DNA from: Eutypella sp. D-1
Lineage: Eukaryota; Ascomycota; Sordariomycetes; Xylariales; Diatrypaceae
NCBI GenBank assembly: GCA_023313575.1
Contig: JAJTTP010000005.1
Coordinates: 1,240,001-1,304,000 of the forward strand
Reading direction: 5' to 3'
DNA: 64,000 nucleotides
Shown here: positions 11,849 to 21,677 of the stretch, piece after piece
Layout: each line of letters starts with the position of its first letter
Position numbering within the stretch: position 1 is the stretch's first letter
Notes under the pieces: model-generated
Database searches by the model: none
Seen by the model: only the letters and a program-made list of their open reading frames with translations
Told to the model about the DNA's origin: nothing
Translations under genes and position numbers: made by a program

Positions 11849-13091
11849 CTAATCCTTCTCAGCGATCGCCTGTAACCGGTCGTCAATCTCGTCCTCAGTA
11901 AGGGCCCGGAATCCAGGATCAGTGCCCTCCTTTCCATCCCTGCGGGGGCCACCGACGATGCCAATCTCGATCTCACCCTTCTTGAAGTCCATGCTCAGGA
12001 TGGTGCTGAGAGTGGTGATGGCCAATTCGACGACATCCTCCCAGGTGCCGTCGGCATGATCCTTGTTCTTCAGCTTCTTTTCGAGGTGGTTGATAGCCTC
12101 TTGCTGCTTAGGACCGGCAGCGGTACCCTTGTAACCGATGTAGTAGCCCGCAGGATCACACTTGAACAGCTGGGGGCCGAACTCAGCATCGAGAGATATC
12201 AGCGTGGTCGCAACGCCATAGGGACGCATGTAAGCCTATAAAACTAGTGTCAGCCAATAAAGCCAGTAGATGGCCGGTGAAGTAGAAGAGTAGAAGAGGG
12301 AGGCTGATGACGGACTCTCTGGGTGTAGACTTGGCTGATATTAGCCAGTCTCTTGGCCAAGACGTCGGCAGGCATCTCGTATCCATATTGGTATCTGAAT
12401 TCGGCAGCCTCTCCCTGAGCACGTTGCGCAAAAGCCCGAGCGTCGGCGATGGACCCAGTCATGACGCAACCGACGGAGGGTGATATCTGAAAGAGGTGTG
12501 ACACGGAAGAAGGGTCGATGAGTTTATCCTAATATTTCCAGTTAGTCTCAGTCTCCCAGCCTCAGATATATGTATATATATATACACATATAAATATATT
12601 GTCGTTATATTGGATCGATTGGAGCTTATGAAAATTCATTGGAACCGAGCTGGCCAATGATGGAGGCTAACTCACGGGAACCTTCTTCTGGGACAGAACG
12701 ACTGCGCAGTCCTTGCCCCGCACACCTATCGACATAATGTTTGCCGCAGTGATCGCCTTGAATGCATATTCTTTATAAAGGGAACTACCATTAGTCAAGT
12801 CCCTGCCTAAACTTTACAGTAGAGCGCAGAGGACGCTCGCATCGTTATCGATCTTTGGGTGGATAGCGGGCAACACCTAGCCAGGGCAGCCCAGGACAGC
12901 TCAGGACAGCTAGGATCGGACTCGAGGGTACGCACCGACTTGGTAGAGCCGTCCTTGCTCGGAAAAGATGGTGATGTGTCTGTCGATGCCGCTGCCTTTA
13001 AAAAGAATAAAATGTGTTAGCATAATTCACTATATCAGCTATGCTAGATAGATATCTTGAGTGCATTATCGGAGGTGGACGCACTCGACAT
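11849..13091 (-). CDS. SCL1: 20S proteasome subunit alpha-1
   Basis: This is an outer-ring alpha subunit of the 20S core proteasome, the cytosolic and nuclear protease that degrades ubiquitinated proteins. Five exons give 253 aa: 13091-13085 (7 nt), 12995-12936, 12770-12676, 12528-12316 and 12235-11849. The N-terminus carries the alpha-subunit signature [20 protein letters not shown] that closes the axial gate. Further family blocks are [41 protein letters not shown] and [10 protein letters not shown]. Length matches the yeast Scl1/PSMA6 group, and these blocks fit alpha-1 better than other alpha subunits. The start follows from the 7-nt first exon (ATGTCGA) ahead of a GTGCGT donor. Introns are 89, 165, 147 and 80 bp; the third contains an AT dinucleotide run. 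It is divergent from the WKF-domain gene. Confidence 0.95.
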
Positions 13092-14105
13092 GATGGCGGT
13101 TTGTTGGATAAGGAATCCGAATCACGAATTAACGCTATGCTCTTTCTGAAAGTGCAAATATGTTTGGGCACAAAAACTCGCAGATCGGCTCGGAGGGAGG
13201 GTGGGTGTTTGTTGGTTATAGAAGTTGTCGAAAGTGAGGCTGGTGATGTGTGTTGTGTTGGTTAATGGTAAGCTTGAGCTTGTGGTTGAGCTTCACTTCA
13301 GTAGGTTCTTAGAGCTCTAGACTTCAGCCTTGGGCAGACGGGCGGGCAGGGCAGCGCAGTGGATAGCGGGCAGCGGGCAACAGCGGCGGGCAACAGCGGC
13401 GGGCGGCGTAGGTGGGTTTGACAGGGACGCGACTGCTGGAGCTTGCCTGGAAGCACGCACGGACCTCTAACTTCCAAGCTACCTAGGTACTTGGCTACGT
13501 AACTGGTATTTGTCGATTATGTAAGGAGCAACTCCACTAAACTTTTTGAGAGGTACCCACTAAAAAGTATCGCGATAAGATCTTCTACCTGCCCTTATCT
13601 TCAAGTCTTCCTGTCTACATGCCAGGCAGTATAGAGTCCGAGTTGGTGTCGATTTCACTTCCAGGAAAAAAAACAGGATTTTGCCATCTTACAAGACGAG
13701 ACATCTTCACACACCAGCAGCAGTCTCACCATCCTCTGCCGACTGCAAGCCTACCTCTCTGGTTAGCCTGTCTGTCTCTTTCTCAAAAAAACAAAACGCA
13801 GAGTTTGCCGTTGCTACCTCGACGGCTCAACTGCCGTCCAGCTCCATCCTCTAGACCGAGACACTCTGTGTCGAATCGGATACCAATCTACTTGGCAGAG
13901 TGTAGTGAATCGAGATCTACGAGAACTCGTGCATGGTCCTTCACCAGGTTCAGAACAGAAGCCGCATCTGACTGATCGGTTTTCTCTTTTCGTCTTCCCG
14001 GACACTCGTGTGAGGGTCTTGTGTGTGCGTGTCTCTCTCTCTGTCAATTGGCATACGTAAATACCACACCTCGGCACTGTGCAGGAGCACACCGTTGTCG
14101 TCATT
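13092..14105. promoter_or_regulatory. Shared divergent promoter region of SCL1 and the WKF gene
   Basis: About 1 kb lies between two divergent housekeeping-type starts. It contains GC-rich tandem CGGCGGGCAACAG units near 13360-13410. A long C/T-rich stretch with short upstream ATG frames (from 13619) leads into the WKF gene and is probably its 5' leader. I looked for the yeast proteasome element GGTGGCAAA in both orientations and did not find it. Confidence 0.5.
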
Positions 14106-15530
14106 ATGTCGTCCTGGTCACCCCCCACTGGGAATGCGTCATCGCAGAAAGTCCCGGCCTGGAAACGATTAGGTCTCAGGCTCAAACAATCGGCGCCCGG
14201 AGACCAGAATGCTACTCACCCTACCACTACAAATACTGCCGCTGCTCCGGCCACGTCGCTCCCCAGGAACTCGGAACCGGCAAGCGCCAAGAGGAAACCG
14301 TCCGGTCCTCTTGCCTCTGAAAATTCGGCCAAGAAGGCCCGGAGAGACAGCCAGCCAGAAACCCAGGCCCAGCATACACCATCGAGGAAGCCCAAGTCCG
14401 TATCATTCGCGGGCGAAACTACCACGGAGAGCCCCGCGGCGGCCGCTCCAGCCCCATCAGATAGGAGACCGGCCACGCCCAACAAGAACAAGGCAAACCA
14501 ACAGACGACGACGACGACGACGAAGAAGAAGAAAGCGGGCGGGGCCGCAGCAGCAGCAGCCCCCGCGAAGCAGCAGCAGAAGACGGGCAAGCAGGGCCCC
14601 GTGAACCTGGAGCCGGCGCTGTCGTACCTGCGGCAGTGGCACGGGTCGCGCGCGAACTGGAAGTTCAACAAAAACCACCAGACGCGGCTGCTGGAGCAGG
14701 TGTTCGCGGACGAGACCACGATCCCGGCCGTCGACATCGACGTCTTCTACGCCTACATCCGCGGCCTACAGGGCGGCGTGCGGGCGCGCCTGCGCGAGCT
14801 CGCGCGCGGGGTCGTCGCCCGCGACACCGAGCTCGGCGTCGACGGTTTCCCCCTGTCCCCCGGCGGCGGGAAGCAGGACAAGGAGCGCAAGGACGCCCGT
14901 GATCGCAAGCAGAGGGAGTACGAGGAGGTGGTGGCGGGCTTCCTGGCACAGGGAGGGGAGGGGAAGGAGGGGAAGATGGCCGAGGGCGGTGGTAAGCGTC
15001 GCTTCGAGGAGGTCGACTACGTGCTCCGCACCGCCGACATGGAAATGCAGCGGCGCGTCGTCAAGCGCATGCGCGCCGAGACGGTGTTCCAGGAGCTGGC
15101 GGACGGTGGCGATGGGGACGGGGCGGCTACGACGGCGGCGGCCAGGGAGGTCGACAATGACAACAACGACGACGACAATAAGCGTCTGCAGCTCAACGAC
15201 GGCGGCTCCCAGCAGCGCGTCAAGCGGCGGAGGCTGCGGAAATCGCGCACGGCGGCCGCCGATGACGACGATACGAGCAGCAGCAGCAGTAGCAGTAGCT
15301 CAGAATCGGATTCCGACGACAGCGACAGTTCGAGCGACAGCTCGTCGGACGACGGTGATGCCCCGGCTGCTAATAACGAAGGAACGGCGGGGGCCAAGGG
15401 CGAAAGGCGCAACGGGGTCGCGAACGCCGCCACCGCCGCCGCCGGCACCAGTAGTAGCTCCTCTTCGTCGTCGGATTCAGAGTCCGGGTCGGACTCCGAT
15501 TCAGACAGCAGCAGTTCCGAGGATGATTGA
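14106..15530 (+). CDS. WKF-domain (C7orf50-like) nucleolar-type protein
   Basis: A single-exon gene of 474 aa. The conserved WKF region starts near residue 172 and runs ALSYLRQWHGSRANWKFNKN, with W185-K186-F187, then about 60 residues of helix. The N-terminal KVPAWKRLGLRLK block (residues 15-27) is another conserved piece of fungal members. Between them lies a basic, low-complexity linker with Thr, Lys and Ala runs. The C-terminal third is extremely Ser/Asp/Glu-rich, with two long Ser runs followed by SD repeats like CK2-phosphorylated tails of nucleolar proteins. Human C7orf50 is nucleolar; a ribosome-biogenesis role is inferred. The ATG at 14106 was chosen because the frame upstream begins only at GTG. 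Triplet-repeat DNA (GAC, GAA, AGC) makes this coding sequence prone to length variation. Confidence 0.85.
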   Translation: MSSWSPPTGNASSQKVPAWKRLGLRLKQSAPGDQNATHPTTTNTAAAPATSLPRNSEPASAKRKPSGPLASENSAKKARRDSQPETQAQHTPSRKPKSVSFAGETTTESPAAAAPAPSDRRPATPNKNKANQQTTTTTTKKKKAGGAAAAAAPAKQQQKTGKQGPVNLEPALSYLRQWHGSRANWKFNKNHQTRLLEQVFADETTIPAVDIDVFYAYIRGLQGGVRARLRELARGVVARDTELGVDGFPLSPGGGKQDKERKDARDRKQREYEEVVAGFLAQGGEGKEGKMAEGGGKRRFEEVDYVLRTADMEMQRRVVKRMRAETVFQELADGGDGDGAATTAAAREVDNDNNDDDNKRLQLNDGGSQQRVKRRRLRKSRTAAADDDDTSSSSSSSSSESDSDDSDSSSDSSSDDGDAPAANNEGTAGAKGERRNGVANAATAAAGTSSSSSSSSDSESGSDSDSDSSSSEDD

Positions 15531-16395
15531 TCGAATGCTACGTCTATTTTCTTGCTTCATCGAAGTCCTCTCGATATGTTTGTTGTATATGATGTGTAGT
15601 CAGTCAACCAGTACCCAAATAGCTAGATAGCTTGACGTAGCCCCGCGACCAAGTCTAGGGGTGGATTTACGTAGAAACACGCATGCATATATATCTACGA
15701 ATCGCAGCTTTGGGGTCTAGCAGCGGGCCAGTACTCCTAGGAACGAATTTCTTCAAGGTCGTATATAATCCTTTTTTTTTCTTTCTTTCCTTCTTATAAC
15801 TACCTATGTCGTAGTACAAGTAATCGACATATATTCCAGAATGCGCAATTCGACATTGCATAGACCCCTACGATGGATGGGCTTCCTCATTAATCCACAC
15901 GGGTGATCCCGCTGAGCAACGAATATATCAAAACCACCACCACGCCTCATCTCGCCAGCTGAGGCCCACGGAACGAACATGCATGCTTAAGGCGAAATGA
16001 GAAAAAAAAATCGGACAGGAACTCAAATGCGAATACAGGTGGGGGATATATGTGGATGCCCGTATCATGCAAGCCAAAATTTGACAACACCAGAGGACCA
16101 TGTGGAAAGAGAGAACAATCAACTAGAAAACGCCGCGGCCCCCACCTTTATATACTCGAGAGTTCACCCTGAACGACGGCTGTGCTATGCGGGAAAGCAT
16201 CGGTCAGGGCATCTCCATCACCAGGAAGCCATGGATGAGGAAACAACCCCCATCTTGAAATCAAAACAAAAAAAGCGTCTTCTTCGCAAGCTCAGCTCGA
16301 GGGTGCTAGGGCCACGACGAAGCAATCTGGGAGGGTGAGTCGGCAAGGCCTTCTACGTCCACCTCCGGATTCGAAGCATCGGAGGAGCGCTCTAA
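15531..16395. other. Convergent intergenic region
   Basis: The 3' ends of the WKF gene (+) and the claudin-like gene (-) face each other across about 865 bp. It contains a T-rich run near 15771-15793 and A-rich stretches near 16001-16010, compatible with 3' UTRs. A plus-strand frame at 15997-16338 has no recognisable motif and I do not call it a gene. Confidence 0.5.
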
Positions 16396-17480
16396 CTAGG
16401 AGTCGATGGGGTCCTCCGGGTCTTCGAGGTATTCGTAGTCATCCTCGGGCGGGAGGAACTGGGCGCTGGCCCACAGGCCGATGGCTAGCAAGGCGGACAC
16501 GGAGGCGCTCACGACGCAGAGGATCCAGGACGAGGAGAGGCTCCAGCCGGGGAGCGAGAACTGTTCGTCGTGATTGAACAGGTAGGCCTATTCGACGTAA
16601 GGTAATCGATTAGCTTGCGTTTTCTTCTTCCCCCTCTTTTGATCCGCGACCAAGCAGACGGGGTAGGACGTCCGTCATGTGAACACCATGAAAACAGAAA
16701 GATCCGAGACTCACCACAAGGCCCATCCCAGCAAACTCGACGGCGGCATCAGCGATAAGGAAAGAGCCGACGAGCTTCCAGCCGGTCTCGCGCTTGTATT
16801 TCCCGCCGGCTAGGATGACTAGGAAAGTAATGAGGGTGGCGAGCTCGACGATGGTTGCGAAGGAGAGCAGGAATCCGCTACTGCGCCAGATGGAGCAGAA
16901 GAATTGATCGTCGCGGCAGTCATCGTCGTCGGGGAAGTGACGGCAATTCGGGTCGTCGAGGGAAGAGCAGCTCTGGTGCAGACCTAAGCTCTTGGTATAC
17001 GTCGCGCCCGAGTTATCGGCCTTAACGGTGTAGGAAACCCAGTAAGGCGTCGCGATGGAGGCAATTGTCATCGCGGTCGCTGTGTTCCAGGGTTTGATAT
17101 GTTAGTCAGATATTCCGATATTCCATCTTTCTCCCCTCCTATCTCGAAGGTACGACTATCACCACATCATCATCGTATCATGGCTGCCTGGTATGTACAC
17201 ATGATCGGGGGTACATGAAGCATGAAAACCAGGTTTCATCGTAAATCCGAAAAATAAAAAATAAAAATAAAAATGCAGCATAAATAGAATCTGAGGATGA
17301 GCTCCAAGCATTCTTCAAAAACCCCAATATCTATGTGCTCGATGTTGCTGAGTGGCGGGCGGGGGGATAGATAGCGAGAGATTTTTGATGCTTGATTTGC
17401 TTGATTTGCTTGATTCCAGGTTATGACGTACTGCAGACAAAGACGCCTAGGGCGACCGAATAGATTATTTGGCGCGTCAT
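16396..17480 (-). CDS. Claudin/SUR7-like four-TM membrane protein
   Basis: Three exons give 201 aa: 17480-17432, 17079-16715 and 16587-16396. Donors are GTACGT and GTGAGT, and the first intron (352 bp) is long for this window. There are four hydrophobic spans at about residues 5-27, 84-106, 117-139 and 158-181. The first is followed by TPYWVSY and a large Cys-rich acidic extracellular loop (two Cys pairs, plus DDDDC). This is the topology of claudin/PMP22 and fungal SUR7/PalI-type proteins. The tail is short and acidic (PPEDDYEYLEDPEDP) and probably cytosolic. A role in plasma-membrane domain organisation or cell-wall sensing is inferred from topology only. The start comes from the first exon MTRQIIYSVALGVFVC, which completes TM1. 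Confidence 0.75.
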
Positions 17481-20225
17481 GTTAGGGAAGTCCAAGAATA
17501 GCCCTCTCTTCTCGTTTTTCTTGGACGGCCCTCGGAATTTCCTCCTTTTGTTTTCAAATTGGTGTTCTTAAACAGCAGCGATAGCAGGTTTCCTCATCAA
17601 GAGGGTGATTTTTTTTTTGGGTTTGGTTTGGTTGTGTTGAGTTATGTTAAACTTCAGCGGGTAGGTAGGTAGGTAGAGAAATAAGGTAGAGACAACCCCG
17701 TTGGTAGAAGTACTTACTAATAATTTACTGCCTCTCTGCCCGCAAGCCCCGGTTGCAGGCCATAGGCCATGTGAGCTTAGTACTTGGTGCGGCACCCCCC
17801 CCCCCCCCCCCCCCTCCAACCAAGCTTGTCTTAGCGGCCCCCCGGATTACTATTATAGGTACAGCCCTGGAGTACTTGACGGCTCAAGTAGAGTCGTTTT
17901 TTTTAAATTGATAATAGGTACCCCAGACTGCGATTCATATGACTGGTAATGACTTGTATTTTATAACCAGCCTTATCGTTCCTCCCACGGTTACAATTAC
18001 TCTCCAGCTTAGCATCATATCATTGTACATGTGCGGATCCTATAGACCCATCCCGCCAATGGATGGAGCTGCCCAGGTGGTACTTAACCCACCCGTGCAC
18101 GGCGCATATCCGCTTCCGCTTTGCATCCTATTAATGACGGGTCCTCTTGATAACGTCCTATGGACCCATCGTGGACTGCTCCTACCAATCTACGAATATC
18201 TATATGGATATCTCTCCCTATGGATCTAGGTAGGTTGGTAGGTAATGACGACGACGACAACCAATCAGTCTCCAGCTGCAATTACCCAATTTCCCTTCCC
18301 GCCAAACCACAAATCGACAGGTTTGCGGTTTACATACGAAGCACTGGAGGGAGGTAATTAGTCTGCAATCCATTGATGTGATCTTCCTCCAGAGAGAGGC
18401 CTCCCCGCCTTCCCCTCCCACCCACCTGACGACGAGCGGTCAAAGTCTACTTTGCCTTATCAGCTTATCTTTTGGATCTTTTGGAGAGGCGAGGCGTTGA
18501 TGATTGCATTACTCTATTCATTCCCGTACGGACTGTCCCTCATAGCGAATAGGCTGTGTTGTTCAAGGCGATCAAGTACACCCAACTCCCTGAAGTATAT
18601 CCTTGGGGAAGGTCAAGAAAGATAGATAAGTGAGGTACCGCAATAGCAGGTAGGAAGCTGGTTTGACGGGGTTGTGGTCAGTTTTCTTTTTCGCACTGCA
18701 ACACCGCATCCGATATCATCTACATCGTCCAATGCTATTCATTGCTCCTTAACCCCCCTCCAAATCAAACCACTGATATAGTATTCTGTCACCACCATGA
18801 TCGTTGCTATGAGGTGGGTTACAGTCACACTCAGAAATGCTTGATGCAAATGAGATTATATGGGCGCGTCCACATGCTGCTGCGTAGACTGCTGGAGATC
18901 GCCCCGGTCAACAAGAGCCTGCTATAGGTCCTTATATCGCCCTACTTTAGTTTGCCTGGCCGCCTCATAGCCTACCTACGTAGGTATGCAACCGCTAATA
19001 GGACTTCCACTACCTTTTAAGGAGCTGAATTTTTGATCAGAAATACTCGCTCATAATTTACTTTTGCGCGAAATACCGTCATTTTCCCCAGGGGGCTTGC
19101 CAGAACGTCTACTTGAGCTACTTAGGTAAGTACTACAAGTAAGCCGTCCTTCACCCCCCTTTCGGTGATGGCTTCAGTATACCGCCAACGTCCGGCATTT
19201 ACCCCGCGCTGGATCGCCCGTAGATAGGGGTTCCTACCAACCCCCAAGAATCCTAAGATACCCAATCACATCTCGTGATACCACCCTGCAGCCCGTATGA
19301 ACTACTGCAGACACAAATGGAGGGTACCTAGTAGTACGCGGACTATGAGCCAATCTTAGGCCTCCCCAATAGAATATGTGTGCGGATAATCAGAGGTTGA
19401 ATTATCTCCCCTTGAGATGCAGCCGAACATTTCGATATCTTGGGATCTTCTTCACCACCCCTATCGATGCCAATGCCACAAACCAAAATGGCGCAAGATT
19501 TCATCATCGGTAGCCGCTACGGTAAGGCCGGGAAAGAGCCAGAAGAACAGATTAGCCTGCATCGTTTTGTCTCACTTATCCCGCCTGCACGCATGAAACC
19601 CGCAATCCGTTCGCAGCTCGGTCATGATTCATCGGACCAGACGTCGTGCATCCATTAGACCCGAATAATACCACCCCTAAAACTATATTAGGGTTAACAG
19701 TCGATCTTAGCTGCGGCCTTAAGCGGGTCGCCTCGGAGGTGTTATCCATTATCTATCATACAAGATGGCATTTATGTAGGGAGATAGATATGCATCTTCA
19801 TATTCTGACACCTCACTCATCCAGGGACCTGGGACCTTTCTGTTCTTTTCCACTAGCACTAAGACCTTCTCTCCCCGGCACTAAAAATCAAGCATTACCA
19901 ATAGACACTAGAAACACAGATTCATAATCATCTTCTCATCAGTACCGGCTTCTTCTGTGCCGCTTCCACTAAGTCTTAGATCTCCCCCCCACACCAGAAG
20001 CTTCGCAGCCAAGGACCATACTACGATATATATTCGGACTGACCATGACGGACTAGATTATATGATTCACTAGCTTGGCTAGTTGTCCCTCATCCGAAGA
20101 CGTTGTCCGTCCAGGACCAGAAACCCGGAAACCTTTCCTTTCATCAGATCAAAACTTAGAACACACCTACGCATTCTTGCCCTCATCAATTCTGGACGCT
20201 GGTTGGTGTCTTGGATTTGGCAAGC
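17481..20225. other. Gene-poor stretch with simple repeats
   Basis: About 2.7 kb with no supported gene. It holds a (GGTA)n run near 17659-17677, a C20 homopolymer at 17795-17814, and a TACCTACGTAGGTA palindrome near 18977. The left end includes the promoter of the claudin-like gene and the right end that of the SIS gene. Short frames on both strands lack motifs. Confidence 0.5.
17795..17814. repeat. Poly-C (G/C homopolymer) tract
   Basis: Twenty consecutive C residues on the plus strand, preceded by GGCA and followed by T. Runs of this length are unstable and also prone to sequencing-length error. Confidence 0.9.
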
Positions 20226-21677
20226 ATGGTCGAGCACCACCCGGTTCACAACAGCGAGGTTTACCTCTTGGGATTACCACAGCGGCCGTCCGTGCCGCCC
20301 CCTTCGCCGCCGTCTCCACTCACACCGAGTCGAGCGGACCCAGACAACACCATCCAGGAGCTCTGCTTGGATGAAGACGATGCACTGTCTCCTCTACCCT
20401 CGCCAATACTGAGCGGTAGCAGTGGTAGCAATGGCACTATTACTGAGGATGCTCATGGCACCGGCGGAAGCGGCATCTCCAGCCTGCTGCTAACCAGACA
20501 GCGACTGTCGACCGCTATCCATGTGCTCAACACGGAGGCGACGTCGCTCCGGAATCTCGTACGGCTGTACGAGACGGACCGAGTCGCTGGCGCGGGCTTT
20601 GATGCTGCCGTCGAGGCCATCACCCGAAACCAGCGTCAGGGCGCGGCCGGCGAGCGGGGTAAGGTAGTATTTGTGGGCGTGGGCAAGTCGGGACACATCG
20701 CCAAAAAGCTGGTGGCGACGTTCAACAGCCTAGGGGTGCGGGCCGCGTTCCTGCACCCGACGGAAGCGTTGCACGGGGACCTCGGCGGTGTCGGGCCCCG
20801 AGACACCGTGCTCTTCGTCACCTTTTCCGGGCGCACGCCCGAGCTGCTCGCCCTGCTGCCGCACCTGGACGAACGCCTCCCCGCCATTGTCCTGACCGCG
20901 CACCGGAGGACCGAGGACTGCGAGCTGACGCGCCGACGGCCCGGCACGGTCCTCCTCCCCGCTCCGATCCACGAGCCCGAGCCCGTTTCGTTCGGTGTCG
21001 CCGCACCCACCACGTCTACCACCACGGCCCTCGCTCTCGGCGACGCCCTGGCCGTCGCGGCCGCCCAGGAGCTGCACCGCGGTGTTCCCGGCAGCGTCTC
21101 CGGCGTCTTTGCGCGTAACCACCCGGGCGGCGCTATCGGCGCCGCGTTTCAGCAGCAGCGGGATTCGCCGCCCTCGCCACCACCGCCACCAATACCGCCG
21201 CGGGCACGCGAGATCAGAGACCTCGCCGTCCCGCTGGGGGGCATCCCCGCCACCGGCATCGGCACGGGTGTCGACGTCACCGCCGCGGACGTTCTTAAGG
21301 CCGCCCTGGACTCGCAGTCCGGCTGGGTCCGGATAGGAGACGGGGAAGGGGAACGCGCTGCGTTGGTCTCCCCAAGCCGCATACGCGGCCTCGATGCGGC
21401 GCAGCTGACACTCCGGGCACGCGAGGTACCGGGTCTAGTAGCCGAGCGGAGCCGGTGGGTTGCTGTGGCTGCGGGTGCGGCGGTTGGGGACGCTGCGGAG
21501 CGCATCCAAAGTTTTATGCGGGCGCAGTCCCTCTCGGAATCCGCTGACGACGATGAGGACCGGGCCCACGCCGCCATTGTCTGCGACGAGCTGTCCATAT
21601 TGGCGGTCGTAGAGAACGAGGAGGTTATCGGGGTCCTAGAAGCTAAGCGCTTGTTGGAACTGGGACGGGCAGCGTAG
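20226..21677 (+). CDS. KpsF/GutQ-like SIS-domain sugar-phosphate isomerase
   Basis: A single-exon gene of 483 aa. A proline/serine-rich leader (residues 1-85) precedes an SIS domain with the KpsF/GutQ blocks: VGVGKSGHIAKK (150-161), HPTEALHGDLG (177-187), SGRTPE (201-206) and NHPGGAIG near the end of the domain. In bacteria this architecture interconverts ribulose-5-P and arabinose-5-P. The remaining C-terminal part resembles a degenerate CBS pair (AREIRDLAVP, then VTAADVLKAALDSQSGWVRI, ending with VVENEEVIGVLEAKRLLELG), as in bacterial KdsD. Fungi are not known to make KDO, so the physiological substrate is uncertain. The ATG at 20226 is the first real methionine; the frame opens at 20211 only with a TTG. 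GC content is high relative to its flanks. Confidence 0.85.
   Translation: MVEHHPVHNSEVYLLGLPQRPSVPPPSPPSPLTPSRADPDNTIQELCLDEDDALSPLPSPILSGSSGSNGTITEDAHGTGGSGISSLLLTRQRLSTAIHVLNTEATSLRNLVRLYETDRVAGAGFDAAVEAITRNQRQGAAGERGKVVFVGVGKSGHIAKKLVATFNSLGVRAAFLHPTEALHGDLGGVGPRDTVLFVTFSGRTPELLALLPHLDERLPAIVLTAHRRTEDCELTRRRPGTVLLPAPIHEPEPVSFGVAAPTTSTTTALALGDALAVAAAQELHRGVPGSVSGVFARNHPGGAIGAAFQQQRDSPPSPPPPPIPPRAREIRDLAVPLGGIPATGIGTGVDVTAADVLKAALDSQSGWVRIGDGEGERAALVSPSRIRGLDAAQLTLRAREVPGLVAERSRWVAVAAGAAVGDAAERIQSFMRAQSLSESADDDEDRAHAAIVCDELSILAVVENEEVIGVLEAKRLLELGRAA

Noticed and set aside
13619..13975. 118-codon plus-strand frame before the WKF gene
   Set aside because: It looks like C/T-rich 5' leader sequence; no motif, and it ends before the WKF start without a joining splice site.
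14216..14737. 173-codon minus-strand frame
   Set aside because: Antisense shadow of the low-complexity part of the WKF gene; long frames on both strands are expected in GC-rich triplet-repeat DNA.
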